NCBI GenBank assembly: GCA_030849075.1
Contig: JASAOO010003565.1
Span: 217,721-281,720, forward strand
DNA length: 64,000 bases
Direction of reading: 5' to 3'
Origin: Zelonia costaricensis
Lineage: Eukaryota; Euglenozoa; Kinetoplastea; Trypanosomatida; Trypanosomatidae
Positions 1-10,113 of this stretch are shown here, in pieces; position 1 is the first letter of the stretch; the number at the start of each line of letters is the position of its first letter. The position numbers were made by a program, and so were the translations under genes. The notes under the pieces are model-generated. The model ran no database searches. It saw only the letters and a list, made by a program, of their open reading frames with translations, and was not told the origin of the DNA.

Positions 1-704
1 CTCATCGTGTACGCCGCACTCCACGACGACGCAAAGAGTCCGGCGTTGTCGGGGATGCTCTTGGGCGCCTCCACCGCCGTCTCGCCCGACGCGGCCTCGG
101 AGCTGGCTTGCACGGCGGCCTTCACGTTCGCCGACGGCTTCCAGGCCGGGAAGCGTATGCCGCGAGAGCCCGACTGGGTGACTGTGTCGGCGCCCGGATC
201 GCGGCGGTAGCGCGTCACCGTCATCGAGTTCTGGTTCGACACGAACAGGTCCTCCGTCTGGGGGTGGAAGACGATGTCGTACGGGTGGTCGAGGAAGGGG
301 TTCGACTTGTCCTGCTCGACGACAGTGAAGAGGTAGTCGCGCGTGCAGTTCTCCTCCATCGTGTGGTTCAGCAGCCCGTTGCCGCTCACGGCAAAGACAC
401 GGCTGTACGAGCCGCGCGCGCTGGAGACGTACAGGTGGCCTGCTGGGCCATACCGCATCGACCGCAGCTTGTCCACCCGCACCCCGGGCGGGAAGGAGCC
501 CTGGTTGAGCACCGGCCCAAGGTAGTTGCCAAGGGTGTCGAAGGACCAGATGTTGTCGCCCATGTTCGATGTCACGTAGATGGTGTGTGTGTTGCCGTTG
601 GACGGACACTTGGCGAGGCCCACGTGGCTGCCAGCTGCCGCAAGAATTAGCAGCAGCAGCACCGTTGCCACCATGCTGGCTGAGAGCCGCGTGCGAGGCG
701 GCAT
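1..704 (-). CDS. Secreted beta-propeller-like (NHL-type) protein, partial at 3' end
   Basis: The frame is open from the ATG at 704 to the window edge, so about 234 residues are visible and the C-terminus is missing. Residues 11-32 form a strong hydrophobic signal peptide (VATVLLLLLILAAAG) followed by a short spacer and a Cys. The mature part has repeated segments typical of NHL/six-bladed propeller blades: an HTIYVTSNMGDNIWSFD-like strand near 41, MRYGPAGHLYVSS near 83, and YDIVFHPQTEDLFVSNQN near 143. Two N-glycosylation sequons (NHT, NCT) fit secretion. After the third blade comes an Ala/Ser-rich stretch. A second in-frame ATG lies at 674 and gives a tighter signal peptide. The only AG within a 168-nt upstream stretch lies at 681-680, between the two ATGs, so the inner start is a serious candidate. 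The exact function is not recognisable; the propeller assignment is by pattern only. Confidence 0.75.
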   Translation of the reverse strand, partial: MPPRTRLSASMVATVLLLLILAAAGSHVGLAKCPSNGNTHTIYVTSNMGDNIWSFDTLGNYLGPVLNQGSFPPGVRVDKLRSMRYGPAGHLYVSSARGSYSRVFAVSGNGLLNHTMEENCTRDYLFTVVEQDKSNPFLDHPYDIVFHPQTEDLFVSNQNSMTVTRYRRDPGADTVTQSGSRGIRFPAWKPSANVKAAVQASSEAASGETAVEAPKSIPDNAGLFASSWSAAYTM

Positions 705-849
705 GTTGTGTGTGTGTGTGTGTGTGTGTTGAAGGAGGTGGGGGTCGGAGAAGGAGAGAGAAACGAAGGGAGGCGGGCGAGCCCCGGTGCACGGAGGCGG
801 AAAGATAAAAACCGCGGGAGGGGGGAAGGGGGGGGCGCGACGAGCACGA
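680..849 (-). promoter_or_regulatory. Putative trans-splice acceptor and AG-free zone of the leftmost gene
   Basis: On the coding strand there is no AG dinucleotide from 849 down to 682. This stretch holds C/T-rich blocks and a (CA)n run, and it ends in a CTCTCAG at 681-680. That acceptor would leave a 5-nt leader before the ATG at 674 and would exclude the ATG at 704. Confidence 0.5.
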
Positions 850-2572
850 CTGACAGTGCCGGGGTGTAATCAACTTACGTGGTCCGCTTCGGCGATAAAG
901 GGAGCAGGTGCTCAAGAGAAGCCAGACAGCACCGTCGGGGCGACGCGGTGCTTCAATGCAGTACCGCACACGCACACACACTAACAGAGACGCGCGCGCG
1001 AGGTCGCTGACGAGACGACGGGTCAACGAAAAAGACGAGACGAGCAGCGAGGCAAAGCGCAAAATGGTGTCGGCGAACCAGCAAGGCTGTGGACGCGCTG
1101 CTTGCACAAGACACGGAAGGTCGAGAAGCTCCCGATCCAATGCCACCCTAAGATAAACAAAGAAAGAAAAGAGACGCACGCAAGACGCGATAGAGGAGTA
1201 AGAACGAGGTCGGTGTGGCGAAACACGCACACACACACACGCACGGGTGCGCAGGAGAGGGAAAGAGACCACAGAGGGGGAGGAGGAGGGGGGGAGTGGA
1301 CGAGGTGCGATGCAACGGGGTAGCACACTCGAGTACGAGGCTAGAGAGAGGAGGACAAGGAGGTGATCGACACCACAGCGACGAAAATGGGGCGTGCGCC
1401 TGCAGTGTGATTAGACGCACGGCAGTTCACGGATGTTTGAGCGAGATGAAAAAAGAAAGGCGGAAAGAGTTCAAGTGCAGGAAAGATAGGGGCGTCGGTG
1501 AGGGCTGCTGTCGGGGTTTGTGGGGCGACTGTGGCTCGCGAAAAGGAGCTGGACGGAAGGGGGGGGAGTGAGGCGTGGGGAGGTGCTTGCGTTTGCTGTC
1601 CCGCGCAGAAAAGCGCATCGGTTGTTGTTTTTTTTTTTTTTTGTGAGGGGAGTGCACGACGGGCCGTGTGTGGAGGGGTGCAAGGGAGAAGGAGACAAAG
1701 TGGCCAGACGACGAGGAGGAAGTTGGGGAGTTGTGTGAACAGAGAGATGAGCGGCGCGTGCCAAGGTGGTACTCTTGCTTGTATGCATGCAGCAAGCTGC
1801 ACACACACACAGAGACACACACTCCTCCCCGGGAGCTACGGCTTGCCTAGCAGAGAACAGTGGCAAGAGCTAGGGCTGCAAGTCAATTACAGGACGTCGT
1901 GTCATCAGGTGCTACCCAACCGTGTAACGCCGCGGTTCGTGGCACTCTCTGACAGTGTGTGTGTGTTTTTTTTTGTGGTTCTCTTTTTTTTTTTTTTGCA
2001 TAAGCTACGTGCGGTACTTGCGAACAGTAGAGCCGTAAAACACGACAAAAAAGAAAAACATGCGCAGTGACAGAGTCGCTGATCGCAGCCGCTTCTCGCC
2101 GCTTCGGCTACTCTGGATGACAAAGTGACGTTCCCTGCCTCTTGGTTAAGTGCATGCGAATCGAAAAACTCGTGAAAGGCAAAAGAAGAGCGGGAAAAAA
2201 AAGGCACGAGAAGATGAATGCTTGCAGCTGCACACACACGGCGCAATGACTTGTCTTACAAGACGCGACATCAGTACCGCAACGCGCTGTCATCGAGGAA
2301 ACACTGGAATACGAAAAAAAAAAAAAAAAGCTCGTGGAAGGGCCAACAAGTTGAGAAGGAGAGAGAGCAGCTAGGCTGGTGGGTGGGATCGTGCAGGCAC
2401 GCGCACACGCACACCGGCTGCTGGACGGTGGTGTCGGTGCGAGACGGAGAGAAGGTGGGGCGAGAACAGCAAGAAGAGCGAAGGAAGTGCACACCACGTG
2501 GGCAGTGTGTGTCCGCTCTCCCCCCTCCATGACTCCCCTCCTCCCTCCGTCCCACCTCTTGCGTACGGCCGT
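705..2572. other. Intergenic region, no gene seen
   Basis: About 1.9 kb between the leftmost gene and the dehydrogenase. It holds a (TG)n run, CA runs near 1222 and 1800, T-runs on the plus strand at 1628-1642 and 1983-1998, and a 16-nt A-run at 2314-2329, which is a T-run on the coding strand followed by an AG at 2305-2304. Open frames here translate into Ser/Pro/Cys/Val-rich simple sequence and are not credible genes. Confidence 0.7.
707..729. repeat. (TG)n microsatellite
   Basis: An uninterrupted TG dinucleotide run on the plus strand, reading as (CA)n on the coding strand. It lies directly upstream of the outer ATG of the leftmost gene and inside its AG-free zone. Confidence 0.9.
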
Positions 2573-4102
2573 CTACACGGTGGAGAAGAGCGCGTACTTG
2601 ACATCCAGGAACGGCTCAATGCCGTACTTAGAGCCGTCCCGGCCGAGTCCGCTGTCCTTGACGCCGCCAAAGGGCGTGGTCGGGCTCGAGATGGCGCTGT
2701 CGTTGACGCCCACCATGCCGTAGCGCAACGCGCGCGCGACGCGGTGCTGGCGGCGGTAGTCCGTCGTGAAGAAGTACGACGCGAGGCCGGCGTGGGTGTC
2801 GTTCGCCATGCGCACGCCATCCTCCTCCGTGTCGAAGGCGATGAGCGGGAGAACCGGGCCGAACAGCTCGTCCTGGCAGCAGAGGGCCGTGTCGTGTGGC
2901 ACGTTGGTGAGCAGCGTCGGCTCGAAGAAGTACCCGGCCCTCTCCACCGCCTTCCCGCCCACCTCCACCGTCGCCCCCTTCTCGACGGCATCTGCCACGA
3001 CGCGGGACATCCGCTCGAGAGTGGCGGACCCGATGACGGCGCCGACCTTCACCGACGTGTCGAAACAGTTACCCACCTTCAGCGCCCGCACCCGCTCGGC
3101 CACGAGCTGCTTGAACGCGTCGTACACGCTGGCCTGCACGAGGGCGCGGTTCACGCAGATGCACGTCTGCCCGGCGTTGCGGAACTTGGCAGCGATGAGC
3201 TGGTCGGCGGCGCGCGGCAGGTCGGCGTCGGCGAAGACGAGAAACGGTGCGTTGCCGCCCAGCTCCAGCCCGACCTTCTTCATCGTGTCGGCGCAGCGGC
3301 GGTACAGCAGCTTGCCGACCCGCGTGGACCCGGTGAAGGAGATCTTGCGCACGTCGAAGGAGTCCGTGAGGGCGTCGCCGATTTTGGGGGCATCGCCGGA
3401 GACGACGTTGAAGACCCCGGGCGGGATGCCGGCCTCGTGGGCGAGCTGGGCCAGGGCGAGGGCCGTGAACGGCGTCAGCTCCGCCGGCTTGAGCACGACC
3501 GTGCAGCCAGCGGCGATGGCACCGCACGCGGCACGTGTAATCATGGCCGCCGGGAAGTTCCACGGCGTGATGATGCCCACGACCCCGATCGGCTCGCGAT
3601 ACACTGTCGCCTGCACGCCAGGACGCGGGCCAGGGATGATGTCGCCGTAGACGCGCTCCGCCTCGCCGGCGTACCAGTCCGCAAAGCCCTGCGCGTAAAG
3701 CACCTCCCCCTTGCCCTCCGCGATGACCTTGCCGCACTCGCGCGACAGGATGCTCGCGACCGCCTCGTGGTGCTGCAGCATGAGCTCGCCCCACCGCCGC
3801 ACCGCCGCCGCGCGCTGGCGCGGCATCACCTGCCGCCAGCTCTCAAACGCCGTCTTGGCCGCCGCGATGGCGGCTGTCGTCTCGTCGTAGCCCATGCACG
3901 GGATGGCGCCAATCACCTGGTTCGTGCAGGGGTCCTCGACCTCCACGACCTTGCTCGAAACCGCGCTCGTGACCCAGGCGCCGTCGACGTAGCATGCCGG
4001 CTCCGCAAGAAACGGAGCGGCGCCGGACGCGTACCCGGCCGCGTTGGCCCAGTCGAATGGCCGGAAGCCCGCGGCCCCGACAGGACGAAACAGCTTCGAC
4101 AT
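2573..4102 (-). CDS. Succinate-semialdehyde dehydrogenase-like aldehyde dehydrogenase
   Basis: A 509-residue NAD(P)-dependent aldehyde dehydrogenase, full length for the family (about 480-500). Visible motifs in order: PWNFP (180-184), the NAD(P)-binding KPAE lysine (205), FTGST (256-260), LELGGNAP with the general-base Glu280, and GQTC with the nucleophile Cys314; the catalytic set is complete. The pattern ITPWNFP...KISFTGSTRVGKLL...NAGQTCICVNR is closest to succinate-semialdehyde dehydrogenases (GabD/ALDH5), which oxidise succinate semialdehyde to succinate at the end of the GABA shunt. The first 35 residues (MSKLFRPVGAAGFRPF...) are basic/aromatic and could be a mitochondrial presequence, which is inference. 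The open frame extends 124 codons further upstream, but that part translates CA-repeat UTR sequence, so the ATG at 4102 is preferred. Substrate could differ within the ALDH superfamily. Confidence 0.88.
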   Translation of the reverse strand: MSKLFRPVGAAGFRPFDWANAAGYASGAAPFLAEPACYVDGAWVTSAVSSKVVEVEDPCTNQVIGAIPCMGYDETTAAIAAAKTAFESWRQVMPRQRAAAVRRWGELMLQHHEAVASILSRECGKVIAEGKGEVLYAQGFADWYAGEAERVYGDIIPGPRPGVQATVYREPIGVVGIITPWNFPAAMITRAACGAIAAGCTVVLKPAELTPFTALALAQLAHEAGIPPGVFNVVSGDAPKIGDALTDSFDVRKISFTGSTRVGKLLYRRCADTMKKVGLELGGNAPFLVFADADLPRAADQLIAAKFRNAGQTCICVNRALVQASVYDAFKQLVAERVRALKVGNCFDTSVKVGAVIGSATLERMSRVVADAVEKGATVEVGGKAVERAGYFFEPTLLTNVPHDTALCCQDELFGPVLPLIAFDTEEDGVRMANDTHAGLASYFFTTDYRRQHRVARALRYGMVGVNDSAISSPTTPFGGVKDSGLGRDGSKYGIEPFLDVKYALFSTV

Positions 4103-5945
4103 GACTGCCGCCGCGCGCTTTCGGTTCCTTTTTCTTTCTTTTCCCGGCGGGGGAGGGAGTGCGCTTGTGTGTGTCTGTGTGTGTGTGCGTGTGTTTGGGT
4201 CTGTTGTGCTCGTGTGCCCGTAGGGTGGCTGAGCTCGCAGGAAGCCGAAGCAACGTGGGAGGGGGGCTTCGCTGAAAGAGAGTGGAGGCTTGTCATGCGG
4301 ACACACCCAAAAAGTGTGAGGTGAGGCAACCTCGTCCTGGCCGACAAGATCGACGAGCAACAGCGCCAGAGCTGATGACGCGAAGGGTTGCGCGTTGTGG
4401 TGCAGCCACCGCGCCAGCCTCTGAACACAACACAGCCGCGTGTACCAGGACGTTTCCAAGCCTGGCGACGTCACACGAATGGCGAGATAGACGCGCGGAG
4501 CAGGCGTGGGGAAGGGGGGGGCGAGACGCCACGAAACCAGTTCTCACCGGGTTCAACACACTCCTGGCTGACAGACCTGACGGGCACTCCGAGGAGTCTG
4601 CACTCGATGGTGCGTTCTGTGTCGGTCTCGAGAGACGCTTGTTTTTTTTTTGTTGTCGTTGTAGCTTGCTTTTGTGTGCGTGCGCGCACATTTGCTTCTG
4701 AGCAAGGGGCGGTGGGGTGCGAGTCCAGCGGGGCGTGACATACGCACACCTTCCCGCTCTCCATCCACCCACACGCCCGCACACACACTCACACACACAC
4801 ACACGCCCGAGCACGGAGCGGGGGGGCAGAGAGGGGAACAGAGAAGGACGGAAAGGGAAAAGATGAGAAAGCACTAGGGACGCACTCAAAGCTGAATGCC
4901 TACTACAATTAGAGCCCAACACGCCCCCTCCGCCTTCCCCCCACTCCTCCACACAAACACACACACACACCGCACAACGGGGGGCACGGGGGAGAGGGGG
5001 CTTCTACAGCGAGCGACAACGGCGGTGGCACGACGGGACAGAACGGACCAGCAAACGGAACACACACACACACACAGCAGTGTCTACCTGCATAGCGGAT
5101 ACTATGGGCTGTAGGCACCAAGGGGGGGGGGAAGGAAAGGTGCGGGGAAACGGCAAGCAAGGAAGGGGGGAGGCTGCATCATCAACCGAGACGCCGGAGA
5201 GCGGCGCGGAGATAAAGAGGAAGTCAAACAGACGCGCACGCACAAGCACGTGGCGGTCTCACCCAAGTAGGAAAACAAAAGAGGCAAAATGAAAAAAGCA
5301 GAGCTCCCATTTTTGCCAACCTGCTATTCGTTTCCTCACCGGCACGTGTCAGGCTGCGTTGTGCACATCTTATTCGTCATTTGTTTTGGCACGTGCACCG
5401 CACCAACACACACCCCTACACACTGAACCTTCCTTAAAGCCCCCTCCCCCAGTGTGATGTGTCTGTGTTTCTCTGCCGCTTGCCACTCCGCTCTGGATGC
5501 ACTAGAGGAGTACACCGACACCTCAAGGAGGCGAGAAGAGAAACAAGAAAAAGAAAGAGCGCAGACATCAAGACAGTGCTGTCGGGTAGCGGCGACGAGG
5601 GTGGGCGCCGCAGGCAGCGCCCTCCCCGCACATCTCACGGCGTACTCGTCCTGTGGGAGTGTATTCGCGTCGTGTGCCGCCTCTGTGCACGCTTCGCCGT
5701 CGCGCTGATCAATACATGCAGCCTCGCAACGCGGCGCAACAGATGTGCGTCAACGAGACGTACGGTGTTTCCACAGCGCCACTTGAACCCCGACTCTTTT
5801 GCTTTTTTTCTTCTTCGTCGTTGAGTAGTGTGTCTTGTACGGGTGTGCGGGCTCCTGTGGACCGGCCGCTGGCCAGCAGCGCCACCGCCGCCGCCGCGAC
5901 GAGCCACGCACACTACTACGGAAGCAGTACGCCGAGCGCGGCTTC
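4103..5945. other. Intergenic region, no gene seen
   Basis: About 1.8 kb. It contains several CA/TG runs (4165-4200, 4784-4804, 4951-4970, 5059-5075), a short plus-strand T-run near 4641 and G-runs. A candidate acceptor for the dehydrogenase is the CTCTCTTTCAG on the coding strand ending at 4272. No credible small gene was found on either strand. Confidence 0.65.
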
Positions 5946-6266
5946 TTACTGGACCTCCTCCGGCAGGTCCTTGAAGAGGGTGTCCATCTGCGGACCCCAC
6001 GCGTCGGCCCACTGGTAGCCCGTGCCCAGCTTGCGGCGCCACACGCGCAGGTAGTCGTTCTTGTACTCGGAGCGGTACGACTGCTTGCTGCCCATCCGGA
6101 TGAAGATCAGCCACGTCACGACGAAGTAGCTGAGCACGACTCCGACGGCACCGTAGTAGACGGGAAACTTCATGTGCGTCAGCTCCGTGTAGCTGCGGCG
6201 CGACACGGCGGCCGAGACACTAGAAAGACTGCGACCCGCAGTCGCACCCAAAGCACGGCGGAACAT
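5946..6266 (-). CDS. Small mitochondrial single-span membrane protein, unknown
   Basis: 106 residues. The first ~26 residues (MFRRALGATAGRSLSSVSAA...) are rich in Arg, Ser and Ala with no acidic residue, a good mitochondrial presequence. Residues ~38-60 form one transmembrane helix (VGVVLSYFVVTWLIFIRMG). The remaining 45 residues are soluble and rich in aromatic and charged residues (YLRVWRRKLGTGYQWADAWG). Size, presequence and one span resemble the supernumerary subunits of respiratory-chain or ATP synthase complexes in trypanosomatids, but I do not recognise a specific subunit. A compact pyrimidine tract and AG at 6288-6287 would give a ~21-nt leader, which supports this start. Non-repetitive composition and an ATG near a splice signal make it a real gene rather than a chance frame. 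Confidence 0.75.
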   Translation of the reverse strand: MFRRALGATAGRSLSSVSAAVSRRSYTELTHMKFPVYYGAVGVVLSYFVVTWLIFIRMGSKQSYRSEYKNDYLRVWRRKLGTGYQWADAWGPQMDTLFKDLPEEVQ

Positions 6267-7752
6267 CTTCGAGCTCTTTTTTATCTCTGGACGGGGTGTG
6301 TGAAGAGCGCGTTCAAAACGAACAAGGGATGAGGTGGGCCTGAGCGCCGAGCGTGCAATTGTAGCACGCAGCTAGAGACGAGTTGCTAGGACAAGAAGAA
6401 AGCGCAGGAAGGCTAAAGGAAGAACAAGCGCGCCGGCGTTGGAACGCTCCGACGACGAAACGAAAGCGGAAAGGGGGGGGGCGGTGAAGCTCTGAAGACC
6501 TCAGGCTGCACGCGTGTGGTTGATATGTAGTGGGATGTAGCAACGAGGGTGGGAGGGAGATGTGAAGCGGGAGATGGGGAACGAGACGAAAGGGGGTGGG
6601 GCCTCAGCGGGAGCCGAGGCATAGCGACCGCACGGCGAGACACCATTGCTCGGGTGTTCCCAGTTGGCCGTGAGAGGAAGCGTGGTCATCGCCAGCTCCT
6701 TCGTCCTGTTCTACACACAGGTGGGGAGGAGGGGGGGGGGTACTGGGGTGGAGTGTTGAGGGGGCCAGAACGAGCGGTGCGGTCGTCGACGAGAGCTCAC
6801 CTCACACGGTGTGTGTTCCCTTCTGTTGTTGTTTCTTTTTTCGTACACCTCTTCTCTTCCGGTGGAGGGGCGTCGTCTCTCATCTGCACGACTGAACCGT
6901 GGAAGCGGCCCTGGAGAAGACGCGGGACGGCGAGAACGACGTCAGCGCTGTCATCGAAGCGGGAGTGCAGTCCCGTAGGGGGGCTGCCGCCTCAGGCGAT
7001 GTGGAGCGGACATTCGAAAACGCGAAAAAGAAACGGACGGAGGGACGTCTCACGCGGTGCGACGGGGGGAGCCAGCGAGAGAGACAGCCACGAGGCGATG
7101 GTGGCGCGAGAGAGGGGGGAGCGCGAGGGAGACGGAGACCAGAGGAAGGCAGCAGCGAGATCGGAGGCGGGGAGGCGCGCACACGCACGCAAAGGACATG
7201 AAACGCGAGGAGCTAATAGCGGGGGGAGAGGAAGGTGAGAAAGAAGGAAACGGGGAGTTCCAGTAAGCAAAGCAAAACAAAAACGGGTGGGAGGCAGGCA
7301 GCAACAGCAGCGGCGCACGAAGAAGGCGACGAGGAGCGGGAAGGGGGCGAGGGGAGCGATGGGGCCGCAGCGGCATGGAGAAGTCGCCCAGCGCCACTTT
7401 CAGCCCAACGACGAGAGCGCGCACACCAGCACGTGGGGGCCAAGAAGGGGGCCCCTTTCTCGAAACGGGGTCGCACCCGACCAGTGAAGGCGCGCCGACC
7501 TTGCGACACCTCACACGCGACTCGAACAAAGGCGCACGGAAAAAAAAAGAGGCGAGCGTCCCGTCGCACGGTGCCGAATGGAGGCGGAGGGGGACACTAG
7601 TTTACATAGCTCACCTAACACAAGTGAAAGTGCAGTGCACAGTTGTCGCTCAGGAGCGTCAGAGAGAGGGGCAGTGGGAGATGTGGAAGCGCACGGATAG
7701 CGGGACGCCACGCCCAGCAGCTTACGTACCCCACGTCGCCTGCTCGGTCTCG
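6267..7752. other. Intergenic region, no gene seen
   Basis: About 1.5 kb, purine-rich on the plus strand (pyrimidine-rich on the coding strand). A G-run lies at 6732-6740, and there are many GA-rich blocks from 6900 to 7350. The longest plus-strand frames here are Arg/Gly/Glu-rich translations of purine tracts and are rejected. Confidence 0.65.
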
Positions 7753-10113
7753 TTACTTGACCTGGGCTGGGGAACCGGTCTCCCGGTGATGAAGCGTCGT
7801 CTGGCACCCCCGCACCCACCCCTCTGCATTCGCAATGGGCGGGGGGACGGCGCGGCGCTTGATGCTCGGCAGCGACGCGCTGGAGGAGAGGTCGTCGTCG
7901 CGGCCCGCATCAGAGCTGTGGTTCCTGCGCTGCCGACTCGCACGAGCCCCGCCTTCCCGCGCCGGTGACAGCGACGGTGTGAACGACCGCGGCATGGGCG
8001 GCAGCGCGGCGCGCACCAGAGAGGTGGACGGCGGCCCCGCCTTGGCACTGCGAGGGGGGGTGCTGCCCACGTGGGTGGCCTCGGGCGGCTGCACCGGTTC
8101 CAGGTAGCGCGCGATGAAGGCGCGCAGGTGCGGCTCGGTTGGGTTGAGCTCTTTGCACGACAGCACGTCACGGAGGGCGTAGCGACCCTGGTTGAGTTTG
8201 AGCCGACAAAGGGCGCGGTGGTAGTAGAACTCGGGATTCAGCCGGTCCGTCTTGATGGCGTGCGTGAACTCCGACTCCGCCTCCTCCGGGCGGTCCATTG
8301 CGAACAGCTTGCGGCCCCACAGGTCGTGCAGCGCCGCGATGCGCTGCGTGGCGTCGGGCTGGTCCGGCACGAAGGAGAGCACCGCCTCGTAGTCGGCCAG
8401 CGCCTCCTCGAAGGACTCCATCTTGGTGTAGCAGTCGCCGCGGGCGAGCAGCACGAGCACGTTGTCTGGCCGCCACTTGAGCGACTCAGAGTAGTAGGTC
8501 ACAGCATCCTGAACATCCGTCTCACCCGCCAGCGACGACCCGATGCGGAAGAGCACCGCCGTCATCGCCTCGATCGCCTCCTTGTGCTCGCCGTTCGTCT
8601 CCCGCACGCACCGGAAGAGGTCCTTGATGCTCTTCTTCAGTTTCCCCGCAGCGAGGCTGAGCTGGGCGCGGCGAAAGAGCAGGTCAATGTCGTTGCCGTC
8701 GATGCCGAGGCAGCGTGTGATGCTCGCCTCGTCGTTGCTCGCCATCGCAGCGTCGCGGTACCGGGCGTAGGACTCGGTGAAGAGGTACTTGGCCACCGCA
8801 AGCGACGCACTCGCCGCCGACTCGCGAACTCCGCCAGGCCACGCGCTGGCCGCCAACGCCGTGACAGGCGAGCCGCGTTGGACGACCGCGACGGCACCGC
8901 GCACTGTTTCCTCGTCCGGCGGCGACGACGCAGCGCCGCTGGCGTCCGCCGGGCCGCTGGACTCCTGCTGCTCCAGGAGCACGCGCGCCTTGCGGTAGGC
9001 CTGGCGGTTGCAGTAGAGCTGCACGAGCAGCGCCGCCGTCTGTGGCCGCCACTCTCGGAAGAGGTTAAAGTGGTCCTCCAGCAGCGCCTCCGCCTCCTCG
9101 TCGCGCTGCAGCGCCATCAAGTAGACTCCGCGGTGCAGCGCAATGGTGGGCTCGGCGAGGTACGGCGAGGTGCTTGGCAAGGACCTGGCCGCGTCGCCGC
9201 TGTGACTCGCACGCGCACCGGCGTGCAGCATCTCCAGCGCCTCGGTCGTGCACCGCAGCGCCTGCTCCACGTCGCCGACGTGGTAGAGGGAGAAGCCGAG
9301 GGCGTCCAGCACCCCCGCGAGGCGCTCGCGGATGTCCGCCAGCGTGAGCGCCGGAAGCACCACTGACGAGGCGGCCGGCGGTAGCTGCGGCGGCGGTGGG
9401 GCGGCTGGCGCAGGCACCTGCAGTGGCGGCGCAAACAACATCGGCGGCGCGTCCAGCTCGTTGAGCATGGCGGGCAGCGAGCTCTGCGGCTCAAACTCGT
9501 AGAGTGGCGACGCGGCGGCCGGCTCCGGGCTCTCGGCGTCCGCGATGGAAAGGTCCGAACCGCCGCTGCCCCCGCCAGCCGACATGGAGTCCCTGCTTGC
9601 CGCAAACAGCGCTGTCGCGGGCCGCGCATTGGAGGGGCGCTGCGGAGTGGCGACGATGACGGAGGAGAAGCGGGTTTCGCCATGGCCCGATGACGGGCTG
9701 CTCTGAGGCGGCTCTGGTGGGGCCGTTGCGACTGCCATGTCCACGCTCTGAAGCGTGTGCGAGGCGCCGCCGCTCGTCCGATCCAGCGGCGCGTCCTCGG
9801 CCTCAGCGCGGCGGTAGTACTCGGCGGTCGACAGCTTGTCGAGTGTCCAGATTGCCCGGCGGTAGCACCGGATGGCGGAGCGGAGGTCGCAGAGAAAGAT
9901 GTAGCACTCCGCCATGGCGACGATGGGCCGCACGTTCTCCGGGTCGAAGAAGCAGGCCTCTTGGAAGAGCTGGATCGCCTCGCAGACGCTGCCGCTCTGC
10001 AGCAGACGAAGCCCCGCTTCATGCTTTTCATGCATTTTGAAGGCCTTGATGGAGGCGGAGGCGGCCACGGCGGCGCCGCCAGCGCTAGATCCCGGAAAGC
10101 TGACCAGCGGCAT
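7753..10113 (-). CDS. Tetratricopeptide-repeat protein
   Basis: 786 residues from the ATG at 10113. TPR helices start at about residue 27 (MHEKHEAGLRLLQSGSVCEA, then IQLFQEACFFDPENVRPIVA) and a first block ends near 95 (RSAIRCYRRAIWTLDK). A ~150-residue Ser/Pro/Ala-rich linker follows. A second TPR block starts near 250 (DALGFSLYHVGDVEQALRCT) and a third runs from about 460 to 660 (LLFRRAQLSLAAGKLKKSI; NVLVLLARGDCYTKMESFEE; EFYYHRALCRLKLNQGRYAL). The last ~120 residues are low complexity. The split TPR layout resembles TTC16-like proteins, but this is not a firm assignment. TPR arrays act as protein-interaction scaffolds; no enzymatic motif is seen. A perfect pyrimidine tract sits directly before the ATG with the next AG 12 nt inside the frame, so Met27 (10035), at the first TPR, could be the true start. 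Otherwise an AG at 10165-10164 serves the longer form. Confidence 0.85.
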   Translation of the reverse strand: MPLVSFPGSSAGGAAVAASASIKAFKMHEKHEAGLRLLQSGSVCEAIQLFQEACFFDPENVRPIVAMAECYIFLCDLRSAIRCYRRAIWTLDKLSTAEYYRRAEAEDAPLDRTSGGASHTLQSVDMAVATAPPEPPQSSPSSGHGETRFSSVIVATPQRPSNARPATALFAASRDSMSAGGGSGGSDLSIADAESPEPAAASPLYEFEPQSSLPAMLNELDAPPMLFAPPLQVPAPAAPPPPQLPPAASSVVLPALTLADIRERLAGVLDALGFSLYHVGDVEQALRCTTEALEMLHAGARASHSGDAARSLPSTSPYLAEPTIALHRGVYLMALQRDEEAEALLEDHFNLFREWRPQTAALLVQLYCNRQAYRKARVLLEQQESSGPADASGAASSPPDEETVRGAVAVVQRGSPVTALAASAWPGGVRESAASASLAVAKYLFTESYARYRDAAMASNDEASITRCLGIDGNDIDLLFRRAQLSLAAGKLKKSIKDLFRCVRETNGEHKEAIEAMTAVLFRIGSSLAGETDVQDAVTYYSESLKWRPDNVLVLLARGDCYTKMESFEEALADYEAVLSFVPDQPDATQRIAALHDLWGRKLFAMDRPEEAESEFTHAIKTDRLNPEFYYHRALCRLKLNQGRYALRDVLSCKELNPTEPHLRAFIARYLEPVQPPEATHVGSTPPRSAKAGPPSTSLVRAALPPMPRSFTPSLSPAREGGARASRQRRNHSSDAGRDDDLSSSASLPSIKRRAVPPPIANAEGWVRGCQTTLHHRETGSPAQVK

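Noticed and set aside
2498..4324. A 608-codon plus-strand frame opposite the dehydrogenase
   Set aside because: Antisense shadow; composition dominated by Arg/His/Val with no family pattern.
4103..4474. N-terminal extension of the dehydrogenase reading frame
   Set aside because: The extra 124 codons translate CA-repeat UTR (THTHTQTHT-like), and the conserved protein begins at the ATG at 4102.
5161..5190. A possible C-box-like TGATGA on the coding strand, hinting at a C/D snoRNA
   Set aside because: No matching D box or terminal stem at the expected distance; a chance hexamer in this much sequence is likely.
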